In this document: positions 7,763-15,605 of the stretch, in pieces | Numbering within the stretch: position 1 is the first letter of the stretch | Layout: every line of letters starts with the position of its first letter | Source: Olsenella sp. KGMB02461 | GTDB lineage: Bacteria > Actinomycetota > Coriobacteriia > Coriobacteriales > Atopobiaceae | DNA: 64,000 nt | NCBI RefSeq assembly: GCF_012584445.1 | Contig: NZ_JABAHI010000006.1 | Coordinates: 124,001 to 188,000, forward strand | Direction of reading: 5' to 3' | The notes under the pieces: generated by a model | The model's database searches: none | The model's input: only the letters and a program-made list of their open reading frames with translations | What the model was told of the DNA's origin: nothing | Made by a program: the position numbers and the translations under genes

Positions 7763-7821
7763 TAAGCCCCAGGCCTTGCAGCTTATGAGTATCCCTTCAT
7801 CCATCGTTATTGGGAGGTCCC

Positions 7822-8901
7822 ATGGTAGATGCACCCAAACCTCTGGATGCCGCACAGGCTGCAGACGCCGCCTTTGCCCGCGCGAAAGAGAAGCCCTTCC
7901 CCACCTCTGAAGTCTTTACTGCCCCTGAGCTTAGGTGGGCAGTGATTGGCTGCGGCGTCATCGCCAACCAAATGGCAGAGTCGCTGGCGTTGGCTGGCCG
8001 CACCATCCACGGCGTCGTCAATCGCACCCGCTCCAAGGCTGAGGCCTTTGCCGAGCGCTATGGCGTAGAGCGCGTCTATGACTCCTGCGAGGAGCTGTAC
8101 CAGGATCCCGAGGTGGACGCGATCTATATCACCACGCCGCACAACACCCATATCCACTATCTGCGCGATGCGCTGGCAGCCGGCAAGCATGTGCTCTGCG
8201 AGAAGGCCATCACGCTCAACAGCGCCGAGCTGGACGAGGCCCGCGCTCTCGCTCAGGCCAACGGCGTGCAGCTGGTGGACGCCACCACCATCTGGCACAT
8301 GCCCCTCTACCATGAGTTGGTCCGTCGTGCCCAGGAGGGCGAGTTTGGCCCCCTCAACCTGGTGCAGGCTTCCTTTGGCAGCTACAAGGAGTACGGCGAC
8401 CTCACCAACCGCTTCTACAACCCCAAACTGGCCGGCGGCGCCATGCTCGACATCGGCGTCTATGCCCTGACCTTTGCCCGCACCTTCATGAGCTCCAACC
8501 CCACAGAGCTGGTGTCTTTGGGCAACCTGGCCTCCACTGGCGTTGATGAGGCAGGCGGCATCGTGGCCCGCAACGCCGAGCAGCAGCTGGCCGTGGTAAG
8601 CCTGTCGCTCCACTCCAAACAGCCCAAGCGCGCCGTGGCCTCCTTTGACAAGTGCTACATCCAGGTGGACAGCTATCCCCGCGCCGACGAGGCCACCATC
8701 GTGTGGACTGCCGACGGCCGCCAGGAGACCGTCAAGTGCGGCGAGGAGGCCTACGCCCTCTGCTACGAGATCGCCGATCTGGAGCGTGCCGTGGCCGGCG
8801 ACGAGGCTTGCCGCGCCATCACCTCCAAGGCAGCCGACGTCATGGACCTCATGACCGCCCTGCGTGCCAGCTGGGGCGTCGTCTACCCCGAGGAGCGCTG
8901 A
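7822..8901 (+). CDS. Gfo/Idh/MocA family oxidoreductase
   Basis: A 359-residue NAD(P)-dependent sugar or inositol-type dehydrogenase, cytoplasmic. The Rossmann motif VIGCGVIA is at 41-48, and the catalytic-site motif usually read EKP is here CEKAIT with K128. The C-terminal half has the family's alpha/beta fold signatures such as GGAMLDIGVYAL. ATG 7822 is used because GGGAGG precedes it by the normal distance; the TTG 12 bases upstream would put this site inside the gene. The DeoR gene starts 2 bp after the stop and a broken fructose PTS gene follows, so it probably acts in sugar use. Substrate unknown. Confidence 0.88.
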   Translation: MVDAPKPLDAAQAADAAFARAKEKPFPTSEVFTAPELRWAVIGCGVIANQMAESLALAGRTIHGVVNRTRSKAEAFAERYGVERVYDSCEELYQDPEVDAIYITTPHNTHIHYLRDALAAGKHVLCEKAITLNSAELDEARALAQANGVQLVDATTIWHMPLYHELVRRAQEGEFGPLNLVQASFGSYKEYGDLTNRFYNPKLAGGAMLDIGVYALTFARTFMSSNPTELVSLGNLASTGVDEAGGIVARNAEQQLAVVSLSLHSKQPKRAVASFDKCYIQVDSYPRADEATIVWTADGRQETVKCGEEAYALCYEIADLERAVAGDEACRAITSKAADVMDLMTALRASWGVVYPEER

Positions 8902-8903
8902 AC

Positions 8904-9656
8904 ATGATCGCCCGCCAGCGCCACGACCTCATCGTCGAGGCGGTCAAGCGCGCCGGCACTGTCACCGTGCCAGAGCTGGCTGAGTCCTTCAATATCAGTC
9001 AGTCAACCATTCGCCGAGACCTGGAGAAGCTGGACGCCGCCGGCCGCCTGGTGAAGGTCCACGGAGGCGCAGTGAGCTTGGAGGACGAGCATGTGCGCCG
9101 CGACCTCACGCTCCCTGAGCGCGCAGAGCTCCACACTGCCGAGAAGCTCTCCATCGTGCGCTATGCGGCCTCTTTGGTGGGTCCCGACGACTTCGTCTAC
9201 ATCGACGCCGGCACCACCTGCCGCGCCCTGGTAGATGTTTTGCAGGAACGCTCGGCCACCTACGTCACCGACTCGTTGGGCACCGCCCTGGCCCTTTGCG
9301 ACCGCGGCTTTTCCACCATCGTGCTGGGCGGCCAGGTGAAAAACGCCACCGAGGCCGTCATTGGCCCCGAGGCCGTCGACGCCCTCTCCCGCTTCCACTT
9401 CTCTTTAGGCTTCTGGGGCACCAACGGCATCGACCTTGCCCAAGGCTTCACCACCGTGGAGCGCCAAGAAGCTCAGATAAAAGCCTTGTCTATGGCCCAA
9501 ACCCAGGCCTCCGGCCGCTACGTGGTCTGCGATGCCACTAAATTCGACCGCATCGCCCCCATCTCTTTTGCGCCCATTGATTTTGCTCATGTGCTTACCA
9601 ACGATCTCCCTGCTGCTTATCGTGATCTTGATTCGATGATCGTCGTCGCAGGTTAG
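8904..9656 (+). CDS. DeoR-family transcriptional regulator
   Basis: A 250-residue sugar-responsive repressor. A winged helix-turn-helix occupies about residues 19-50 (TVPELAESFNISQSTIRRDL), and a DeoR sensor domain follows with DDFVYIDAGTTCRAL, where a phosphorylated sugar would bind. Starts 2 bp after the oxidoreductase. In related genomes such regulators precede pfkB and fructose PTS genes; here the kinase gene is missing and the PTS gene is disrupted. A GGGGCCTCA/TGAGGCCCC hairpin (9666-9686) without T run follows. Confidence 0.9.
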   Translation: MIARQRHDLIVEAVKRAGTVTVPELAESFNISQSTIRRDLEKLDAAGRLVKVHGGAVSLEDEHVRRDLTLPERAELHTAEKLSIVRYAASLVGPDDFVYIDAGTTCRALVDVLQERSATYVTDSLGTALALCDRGFSTIVLGGQVKNATEAVIGPEAVDALSRFHFSLGFWGTNGIDLAQGFTTVERQEAQIKALSMAQTQASGRYVVCDATKFDRIAPISFAPIDFAHVLTNDLPAAYRDLDSMIVVAG

Positions 9657-9665
9657 AAGGCTTAA

Positions 9666-9686
9666 GGGGCCTCACTCTGAGGCCCC
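9666..9686 (+). other. Hairpin between deoR-type gene and PTS gene
   Basis: Perfect 9-bp stem with a 3-base loop, directly after the regulator stop. There is no T run, so it could be an mRNA end or attenuation element rather than a strong terminator. Confidence 0.5.
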
Positions 9687-9784
9687 AGCCACCCCTCCAC
9701 AACTCCATAAGGCTTCTCATCGCTGTCGTCACTTCAAGGACTACGGGTTCTCTCCCCGTGACTCAATTAGAGGAAGGAATGAAC

Positions 9785-11174
9785 ATGGCAACACCCGCAC
9801 CCGAGCCCACTACCTACGACCTTGTAGGCGTCACTGCCTGCCCCACAGGCATCGCCCACACCTTCATGGCCGCCGAGGCGCTCACCTCCAAGGCCAAGTC
9901 CATGGGTCTCTCCATGAGGGTGGAGACCCAGGGCCAAGGAGGCGCTGACAACGTGCTCACCGCCGATGATATCCAGGGAGCCAAGGGCATCATCATTGCT
10001 GCCGACAAGAACGTGGAGCTGGACCGCTTTTGCGGCAAGCCGGTCTACAGCTGCTCGGTGACCCGCGGCATCAAAGAGCCCGAGGAGCTCATCTCCATCA
10101 TCATGGACGGCCGCGCCCCCATCCATGGCGAGGCTCCCAAGGCCAACGCCGACGCCCCCGTGGCCCAGAAGGAAGGCGCCGGCCGCCAGATCTACAAGCA
10201 CCTGATGAACGGCGTCTCCCACATGCTGCCCTTCGTGGTAGGCGGCGGCCGATCGCCCCGGCCTCGCCGCCGGTTTTGTAGGCGGCTGGCTCGCCAAGCA
10301 GGGCTATACCTTCGCTTATCTGGCCACCGATATGGGTGCAGAAGCCCAGGCTTCCCTGGTCTCTGGCGGCTTTCTGGGCGCCTTGCTCGCAGGCTTCCTT
10401 GCCGGCTACCTGGTGCTGGGTCTTGAGCGTGCCTGCAAGATGCTTCCGGCTTCGCTGGAGGGCGTCAAGCCCGTGCTCATCTATCCTGTGCTGGGACTCT
10501 TTGCCACCGCTCTGGTCATGATGGCCGTCAACCCTGTCATGGGCACCATCAACCTGGCCCTCTCCGACTTCCTTAACAGCCTCTCCGGCTCCTCCATCGT
10601 GCTTCTGGGCGTCGTCGTCGCTGCCATGCAGGCCACCGACATGGGCGGCCCCATCAACAAGGCTGCCTACGTCTTTGGTACCGCCGCCCTGGCCGAGCAG
10701 ACCCTCACCGGCAACATGATCATGGCCGCGGTCATGGCAGGCGGCATGGTGCCTCCTCTGGGTATCGCTCTGTCCACCACCTTCTTCAAGAACCGTTGGA
10801 CCAAGAAGGAGCGCGACGCCGGCATTGCCAACTACGTCATGGGCCTCTCCTTCATCACCGAGGGAGCCATCCCCTTCGCCGCCTCCGACCCCCTGCGCGT
10901 CCTGCCCGCCATGATCGCCGGCTCTGCTACCGCCGGCGGCCTCTCCATGCTCTTTGGCTGCGCCAGCCCCGCTCCCCACGGCGGCGCCTGGGTGATCCCC
11001 GTGCTCACCAACCCCGGCATGTACCTGGTGGCTCTGGCTGTAGGCGCCGTGGTAGGCTGCCTGGTGCTCTCTGCCTTAAAGAAGCCGCTGCCCGCTTCTG
11101 AGAGTGGCCTTGCCGAGAAGGACCCCTTCTCTTCCGCCAACTCTTCCGGCGCGGGCACGCTCACCGCTGCCTAA
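9785..11174 (+). pseudogene. fruA: Fructose-type PTS EIIBC, broken by internal deletion and frameshift
   Basis: The first part (from ATG 9785, GGAAGG upstream) is a normal fructose EIIB domain with phospho-Cys19 in TACPTG, running into the start of EIIC (HLMNGVSHMLPFVVGGG). At about 10245-10250 the frame changes. The next sequence in the other frame reads ADRPGLAAGFVGGWLAKQGY and continues as intact EIIC to 11174 (GGFLGALLAGFLAGYLVLG, ATDMGGPINKAAY, ITEGAIPFAA). In family members a membrane stretch of roughly 50-60 residues lies between these two motifs; it is missing. Translation from 9785 would stop at 10426. A GC-repeat (GGCGGCGGCC) sits at the joint. A chimeric assembly cannot be ruled out. 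Confidence 0.85.
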
Positions 11175-11296
11175 GCCATTCCGCCACACCCCTTAAGCTC
11201 CAACCCGGAAGGCATGGGCTTCTCGGCAAAGGCTTGAGTCTCTCTGCCACCAACCCTCTCTTCCTCGCCCAGAACTTCCCATCTTGGGCATACTAA

Positions 11297-11333
11297 AGAG
11301 GTTGCCAGGTCGCATCGCTGGCAGCCTCTTTTC
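11297..11333 (+). terminator. Intrinsic terminator after the PTS gene
   Basis: A 12-bp stem, AGAGGTTGCCAG (11297-11308) with CTGGCAGCCTCT (11318-11329), contains one G-T pair and is followed by TTTTC. It ends just before the pth ribosome site. Confidence 0.8.
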
Positions 11334-11350
11334 ATGGTTAGGAGCCACAC

Positions 11351-11998
11351 ATGGCAGACAAGTACGCAGGCAAAGAAGCTGCCGAGAAGGCCGCCCGCCA
11401 AAACGCGCCCGCATCTAAGAAGCCTCGGGGAGCCAATCCCAAAGCGGCAGCCAAGCCCATCGTGCTCATTGCGGGGCTGGGAAACCCGGGGGCAGAGTAT
11501 GCCCAGAGTCGACACAACTCCGGCTTTCAGGTGGTGGACCTTCTGTCCCAGCGTTGGGGTGGCAGTTACTGGAAGCAGCAGCTGGGCTCGCTGACCTGCG
11601 AGGCCACCATCGAGGGCGCGCAGGTGGTGCTGGCTAAGCCACAGTCATACATGAACGTGTGCGGAGGGCCGGTGTCCAAGCTGTTGTCCCAGCTCAAAGC
11701 TGCCCCAGAGCAATTGCTGGTGGTCCACGACATGCTGGATATCCCCGCCGGCACGGTGAAGTACAAGCTCGATGGAGGCCTGGACGGCCATAACGGCTTG
11801 CGCTCCATCGCGGCCAAGCTCAAGACCCGCGACTTCAAGCGGATGCAAGTGGGCATTGGCCGACCTCCCGGACGCATGGATCCCGGGGTCTTCGTGCTCA
11901 AGCAGCTCAAGGGCAAAGACTGGCAAGCCCAAGAGGATGTCGTGGCTCTGGCCGCCAACGAGATCGAGCAAGTGCTGCACCAGCAGGCTGCGAAGTAA
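11351..11998 (+). CDS. pth: Peptidyl-tRNA hydrolase
   Basis: Cleaves peptidyl-tRNAs dropped from ribosomes. The 215-residue protein has the core motifs IAGLGNPGAEYAQSRHNSGF with catalytic His55, KPQSYMN, VVHDMLDIPAG and GHNGLRSI. It carries an extra lysine/alanine-rich, probably disordered N-terminal stretch of about 35 residues before the enzyme fold. TTAGGAG lies 6 bases before ATG 11351, so the extension appears to be translated. An internal start would need to be at or after residue 36, and no Met is there. Confidence 0.93.
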   Translation: MADKYAGKEAAEKAARQNAPASKKPRGANPKAAAKPIVLIAGLGNPGAEYAQSRHNSGFQVVDLLSQRWGGSYWKQQLGSLTCEATIEGAQVVLAKPQSYMNVCGGPVSKLLSQLKAAPEQLLVVHDMLDIPAGTVKYKLDGGLDGHNGLRSIAAKLKTRDFKRMQVGIGRPPGRMDPGVFVLKQLKGKDWQAQEDVVALAANEIEQVLHQQAAK

Positions 11999-12028
11999 GC
12001 ACTTAACCAACCCACTAAATTGCGCAAT

Positions 12029-12090
12029 ATACAGCAACCTAATACCTAGGATCCTATTTTGGGTATTAGGCTGCTGTATTATTATTTATG
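12029..12090 (+). terminator. Intrinsic terminator after pth
   Basis: An 18-bp stem (12029-12046 with 12062-12079, one mismatch) with a 15-base loop, followed by the T-rich TATTATTATTT. Confidence 0.75.
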
Positions 12091-12160
12091 TTTTACATAC
12101 CTTATATACATATTAATATTATTATATAATTCCGCATTCTATCCATTTTTGTCTCTACCA

Positions 12161-12188
12161 TTGACACCCCCCCCCATTCAGATATTTT
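12161..12188 (+). promoter_or_regulatory. Promoter with nine-C tract in the spacer
   Basis: TTGACA (12161-12166) and TATTTT (12183-12188) are 16 bp apart, and the first nine spacer bases are all C (12167-12175). Two inverted repeats overlap it: TTGACA/TGTCAA (12161-12166, 12191-12196) and ATTCAGA/TCTGAAT (12176-12182, 12200-12206). Slippage in the C tract would change the spacer length and so the promoter strength. Confidence 0.55.
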
Positions 12189-12263
12189 TCTGTCAATGTT
12201 CTGAATATTTTCTGGACAAATTGTTGGAAGAGAAAATAAGTTTCCTAAGTATGAGGGGGCATA

Positions 12264-13004
12264 ATGAAAATCGCGGGAAAAGAAATCAACAATAAATTAA
12301 TCATAGTTGTCGTAGTGGTACTCCTGCTGGCAGCTATTGGTTCCGGAGGTAAAAACAACTCAGCAAGCTCCTCAAGCAAGTCAAACGAGACTCCTCAAGC
12401 CGCAGCAACAACCAGCAAAAGCGAAGATACCAGCAGCACTAAGAAAGAGAAGAAACCAGAAAAGCCCACGGTAGACAAGAAAACTCTCGAAGGTGTAGTG
12501 ACAAATGCATCCAGCCTTCCAAACGAAAACTATACCGATGAGAGTTGGGCAGCCTTCCAAACGGCACTTCAAACAGCACAAGCTACTGTAGACGATGAGA
12601 ATGCCACTCAAGACCAGGTTGACAGCGCAAGGACAGCACTCACGGATGCTATCTCGGCACTTCAGGAAAAGCCTAAGACTCCTGAGGATTATCAGGTAAT
12701 TGCTTACGAAGATTTAGCACGTGACCCCGATTCCTATACTGGCCAAGATGTTAAAATAACTGGTAGGGTTCTACAGGTTCTAGAAGGTGATACTGAAACC
12801 ACCCTTCGCGTGGCAACGAGCGGCAACTACGATGATGTCGTAATGGTTGGATTTGATCCTACAATTCTCAACGGCACTCGTGTTCTAGAAGAGGACAATG
12901 TAACTGTGTGCGGTACGTATATTGGAATCTATAAATATCAATCCGCAATTGGAACTACGATTAGTGTTCCTGGACTCTATGGCGAGCTTGTCACCATTAA
13001 CTAA
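12264..13004 (+). CDS. Membrane-anchored surface protein with FIVAR-like helical and C-terminal beta domain
   Basis: A 246-residue protein of unknown function. Residues about 12-26 are one hydrophobic segment (LIIVVVVVLLLAAIG), followed by a Ser/Thr/Lys-rich linker to about 75, so the rest is probably outside the cell. Residues about 75-135 resemble FIVAR-type helical repeats of Gram-positive surface proteins. Residues about 140-246 (YEDLARDPDSYTGQDVKITG onward) match a beta-rich domain common in Firmicutes lipoproteins. Base composition is clearly more AT-rich than neighbours, suggesting transfer. GAGGGGG precedes the ATG; a terminator follows. Confidence 0.6.
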   Translation: MKIAGKEINNKLIIVVVVVLLLAAIGSGGKNNSASSSSKSNETPQAAATTSKSEDTSSTKKEKKPEKPTVDKKTLEGVVTNASSLPNENYTDESWAAFQTALQTAQATVDDENATQDQVDSARTALTDAISALQEKPKTPEDYQVIAYEDLARDPDSYTGQDVKITGRVLQVLEGDTETTLRVATSGNYDDVVMVGFDPTILNGTRVLEEDNVTVCGTYIGIYKYQSAIGTTISVPGLYGELVTIN

Positions 13005-13042
13005 CTAGCTTCCACTGAATAATTAACTACTCTTCTAATACT

Positions 13043-13087
13043 AGGCTCTGTCCACAAGTTATCAAGGCTTGTGAACAGAGCCTTTAA
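13043..13087 (+). terminator. Intrinsic terminator after the surface protein gene
   Basis: AGGCTCTGT plus CACAAG (13043-13058) pairs with CTTGTG plus ACAGAGCCT (13068-13083) with one mismatch, then TTAATTA. Confidence 0.7.
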
Positions 13088-13130
13088 TTACAATAAATGG
13101 GAAGCCTATATCTTACAAAGCGGGCCTGCC

Positions 13131-13715
13131 ATGTCTAACATCGTCCTCATCGATTCCCTCGCTCATCCCCTGCCGTTGCCGCAGGACTTATCGCTCACAT
13201 CGCAGCTCATTCGCTATCCAGTGGATGATTGGGAGGACGCCCTTACCCCTTGGCCTGCCCCTGCGCTCTTTGCAGGTGAGCCTCCCTTTGGCGGCCAGGC
13301 AACCTCCACGTTGGCTGCCATCGAACGATCGCTTCCCACCAACGAGCCTGTCGCCCTCTGCGGCTACTCGCTGAGCGGCCTCTTCGCCCTCTGGGCTTTC
13401 ATGTCCAGCGCGCGTTTCTGTGCCGCTGCCAGCCTCTCAGGATCGCTTTGGTATCCCGGCTGGCTGGACTGGCTCACCGCCCATCCTCGCGATCTTTCTG
13501 GGTGCGCAGCGTTTCTCGGCCTGGGCTCCAAAGAAGCCCGAGGTCCTCGCCCTCTCATGCGCACGGTGGATGTAGCTACCGAGAAAACCAAACAACTGCT
13601 GGCAGGCTACGGCGCCAGAACTTTTTTTCGCTCCTTTGCCGGAGGCCATACCCACCACATGGAAGAGCGCCTGAGCTGGGGCTTGGGGCAGCTGGACAGG
13701 TTTTTGAATCGATAG
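13131..13715 (+). CDS. Putative alpha/beta-hydrolase esterase
   Basis: A 194-residue cytoplasmic hydrolase, short for the fold. The nucleophile elbow is LCGYSLSGLFAL with Ser80; the usual second Gly of GxSxG is displaced (GYSLSG), as in a known subgroup of putative esterases. A candidate catalytic His lies in GGHTHH at 171-176. ATG 13131 is chosen because homology starts there; an upstream in-frame ATG at 13071 falls inside the previous terminator. No strong ribosome site is visible. Natural substrate unknown. Confidence 0.7.
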   Translation: MSNIVLIDSLAHPLPLPQDLSLTSQLIRYPVDDWEDALTPWPAPALFAGEPPFGGQATSTLAAIERSLPTNEPVALCGYSLSGLFALWAFMSSARFCAAASLSGSLWYPGWLDWLTAHPRDLSGCAAFLGLGSKEARGPRPLMRTVDVATEKTKQLLAGYGARTFFRSFAGGHTHHMEERLSWGLGQLDRFLNR

Positions 13716-13834
13716 CGCACCAAAATGTGGGCTGCAGACATCAAGCGCTTCTTGGTGAGATTGGCTTTTGAGCGCGTGCTGGGCTTTTTGGGTTCGAACG
13801 CCGGATTGTTCCATAAGTGGCGAACTATTGAGCT

Positions 13835-14047
13835 GGCAACCCGGTTCTTCTCCCTAGGTATGACTGGGTTGCCATAGCCCAGACAGTCGCGCCCTAGGGG
13901 TATGACTGTCTCTTTCGCGATTTGCAGGCTATTTTCCCAGTCCAACCCATAGGGTGTGACTGGATTTTGCTCAACTGGCCCAGTCACACTATGGGGGCAT
14001 GACTGGATGGGTCATGCAAACCCGGTCCTGCCCTATGGGTAGGACCG
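13835..14047. repeat. Array of five related hairpins with CCCTAGGG-type loops
   Basis: Units: A 13835-13873, B 13882-13910, C 13937-13963, D 13980-14006, E 14023-14047. B, C and D have arms GACAGTC/GACTGTC, CCAGTC/GACTGG and CCAGTC/GACTGG, each with exactly 15 loop bases. E has CGGTCCT/AGGACCG with 11. A closes with GGCAACCC/GGGTTGCC and also contains a CCGGTTC/GACTGG pairing. Each loop has a core like CCCTAGGGG, CCCATAGGG or CTATGGGGG, and A-D have TAT, TGT or CAT before the right arm. Arm changes are compensated (GACAGTC/GACTGTC versus CCAGTC/GACTGG), which argues for pairing being kept. Confidence 0.7.
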
Positions 14048-14109
14048 ATCGCAGATCAGAGATCTTTGCATCAAAACCTCTAGATCCTGCATGTTTCCAT
14101 AATCATGCA

Positions 14110-14147
14110 GAACGGGAGTGACCCACCGCAGTGGATCACTCCCGTTC
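14110..14147. other. Hairpin at the 3' side of nfnB
   Basis: A 12-bp perfect stem (14110-14121 with 14136-14147) plus an inner CCAC/GTGG. It lies 36 bp past the nfnB stop and is the likely 3' end structure of nfnAB mRNA, although there is no U run. Confidence 0.55.
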
Positions 14148-14183
14148 TCATAACGCGTGCGTGCGCAAATAGGCTGCTAACGG

Positions 14184-15605
14184 CTACTCGGCGTCGTCGC
14201 CCAAGAGGGTCTTGGCAATGGAGGCAGCAGCCTGCTTGCCGGCGCCCATGGCCAAAATGACGGTAGCGGCGCCGGTGACGATGTCGCCGCCAGCCCAGAC
14301 CTTGGGGTTGGAGGTCTTGCCGTCTTCGTCGGCCTCGATGTAGCCCCACTTGTTGAGGTCTACGTCGGCAGCCATGTTGGCGAAGGGATTGGCATTGGTG
14401 CCGATGGCGGTGACCGCTACGTCGCAGGGAAGCTCGAACTCGCTGCCCTCGACGCGCACCGGACGACGGCGCCCGGACTCGTCGGGCTCGCCCAGCTCCA
14501 TGCGCTCCAGCTTGACCTTGGCCACAAAGCCGTCCTCGCCAGCCTCGAACTCCAGCGGGGAGACGAGCTCCATCACGCGGACGCCCTCCTCCTTGGCGTG
14601 ATGCAGCTCGGCCACACGGGCAGGCATCTCCTTCTCGGTGCGGCGGTAGGCCAAGGTCACGGAGTCGGCGCCTAGGCGCAGCGCGGTGCGGGCGGCGTCC
14701 ATGGCCACATTGCCGCCGCCAAAGACCACGACGTTCTTGCCGTGCTTGATGGGAGTGTCATAGACGGGGAAGTCCATGGCCTTCATGAGGTTCACGCGGG
14801 TGAGGTACTCGTTGGCGCAGAAGACGCCGGGAAGGTTCTCGCCGGGAATGTTCAAGAACTTGGGCAGGCCGGCGCCCACGGCCATGTACATGGCATCGTA
14901 GCCCATGTCGTTGAAGAACTCGTCGCCGTCGTAGAGGCGGCCCACCACGGCGTCGTACTCGAACTTGACGCCCAGGTCCTTGAGGCCGTCGATCTCGCGC
15001 TTGACGATGGCCTTGGGCAGACGGAACTCGGGGATGCCATAGGTAAGCACGCCGCCGCCGGTCTGGAAGGCCTCGTAGACGGTGACGTCGAAGCCTTCGC
15101 GCGCCAGCGCGCCGGCGCAGGCGATGCCAGAGGGGCCAGAACCCACTACGGCCACCTTCTTGCCGTTGGCAGGCTTGCATACGGGAGTGGCGCCTACAGA
15201 CTCGGTCATGTCGCCCAAGAAGCGCTCCAGCTGGCCGATGGCGATGGGATCGTTGCCGGTGCGATTGAGGATGCAGTTGCCCTCGCACTGGTTCTCCTGC
15301 GGGCACACGCGGCCGCAGACGGAGGGAAGCATGTTGGACTCGCGGATGGTGGCCAGGCCGGCCGCGAAATCCTCTTCGCGGATCTGACGGATGAACGTGG
15401 GGATGTCGATGCCCACAGGGCAGCCCTTCACGCACATGGGCTTTTTGCAGTCCAGGCAGCGATTGGCCTCTTCCAAGGCGTCCTCGGTGGTGTAGCCGGT
15501 ATCTACAGGCTCGAAGTTCTTAGCGCGAACCTCGGCAGGCACCTCATTGGCCGGCACGCGCGGATCCTTGTTGTTCGCGCGGTACTTTCCGTTTACGAGT
15601 GGCAT
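14184..15605 (-). CDS. nfnB: NfnB / GltA-like large subunit of NADH-dependent ferredoxin:NADP+ oxidoreductase
   Basis: A 473-residue iron-sulfur flavoprotein. Two N-terminal [4Fe-4S]-type cysteine sets are C50, C53, C58, C62 and C97, C101, C107, C111. An FAD loop GSGPSG is at 155-160, and a second dinucleotide site (VVFGGGNVAMD) follows near residue 280. With the FNR-like NfnA encoded just upstream, it fits the bifurcating transhydrogenase that couples NADH, NADPH and ferredoxin in anaerobes. The sequence alone cannot exclude a related sulfide dehydrogenase or glutamate synthase small subunit, but no GltB is nearby. ATG 15605 (after GAGGGGGG) overlaps the nfnA end by 13 bp. Confidence 0.88.
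   Translation of the reverse strand: MPLVNGKYRANNKDPRVPANEVPAEVRAKNFEPVDTGYTTEDALEEANRCLDCKKPMCVKGCPVGIDIPTFIRQIREEDFAAGLATIRESNMLPSVCGRVCPQENQCEGNCILNRTGNDPIAIGQLERFLGDMTESVGATPVCKPANGKKVAVVGSGPSGIACAGALAREGFDVTVYEAFQTGGGVLTYGIPEFRLPKAIVKREIDGLKDLGVKFEYDAVVGRLYDGDEFFNDMGYDAMYMAVGAGLPKFLNIPGENLPGVFCANEYLTRVNLMKAMDFPVYDTPIKHGKNVVVFGGGNVAMDAARTALRLGADSVTLAYRRTEKEMPARVAELHHAKEEGVRVMELVSPLEFEAGEDGFVAKVKLERMELGEPDESGRRRPVRVEGSEFELPCDVAVTAIGTNANPFANMAADVDLNKWGYIEADEDGKTSNPKVWAGGDIVTGAATVILAMGAGKQAAASIAKTLLGDDAE

Larger units (their letters stand above)
6526..7821. other. 1.3 kb gene-free region with many repeats and palindromes
   Basis: No frame here looks like a real gene; the longer ones cross a terminator or consist of translated repeats. 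The left part has a GC-rich hairpin and a perfect terminator. The centre (6876-7316) has a further hairpin, phased GCGCCTACTAAGTACA repeats, a 22-bp perfect palindrome, a 32-bp inverted repeat and a duplicated ACAAAGAGTAYTTGT. The right part (7413-7535) is AT-rich with a 32-bp periodic repeat. Just before the next gene, a hairpin is built from two facing TTCTCGGCA copies. A short zinc-ribbon-like coding remnant is at 6919-6978. Confidence 0.7.
13716..14183. other. Convergent gap with hairpin array
   Basis: No gene between the esterase (+) and nfnB (-). It contains five related hairpins at 13835-14047 and a sixth, unrelated stem at 14110-14147. Confidence 0.7.

Noticed and set aside
7423-7765. 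Overlapping small frames in the AT-rich intergenic stretch
   Set aside because: They are translations of the 32-bp repeat and a terminator-like T run.
6526-7821. Replication origin
   Set aside because: Repeats and AT-rich parts are suggestive, but I see no TTATCCACA-type DnaA boxes and no dnaA, dnaN or gyrase genes.
13835-14047. CRISPR array
   Set aside because: Units vary in sequence and length, are hairpins throughout, and have no unique spacers or cas genes nearby.
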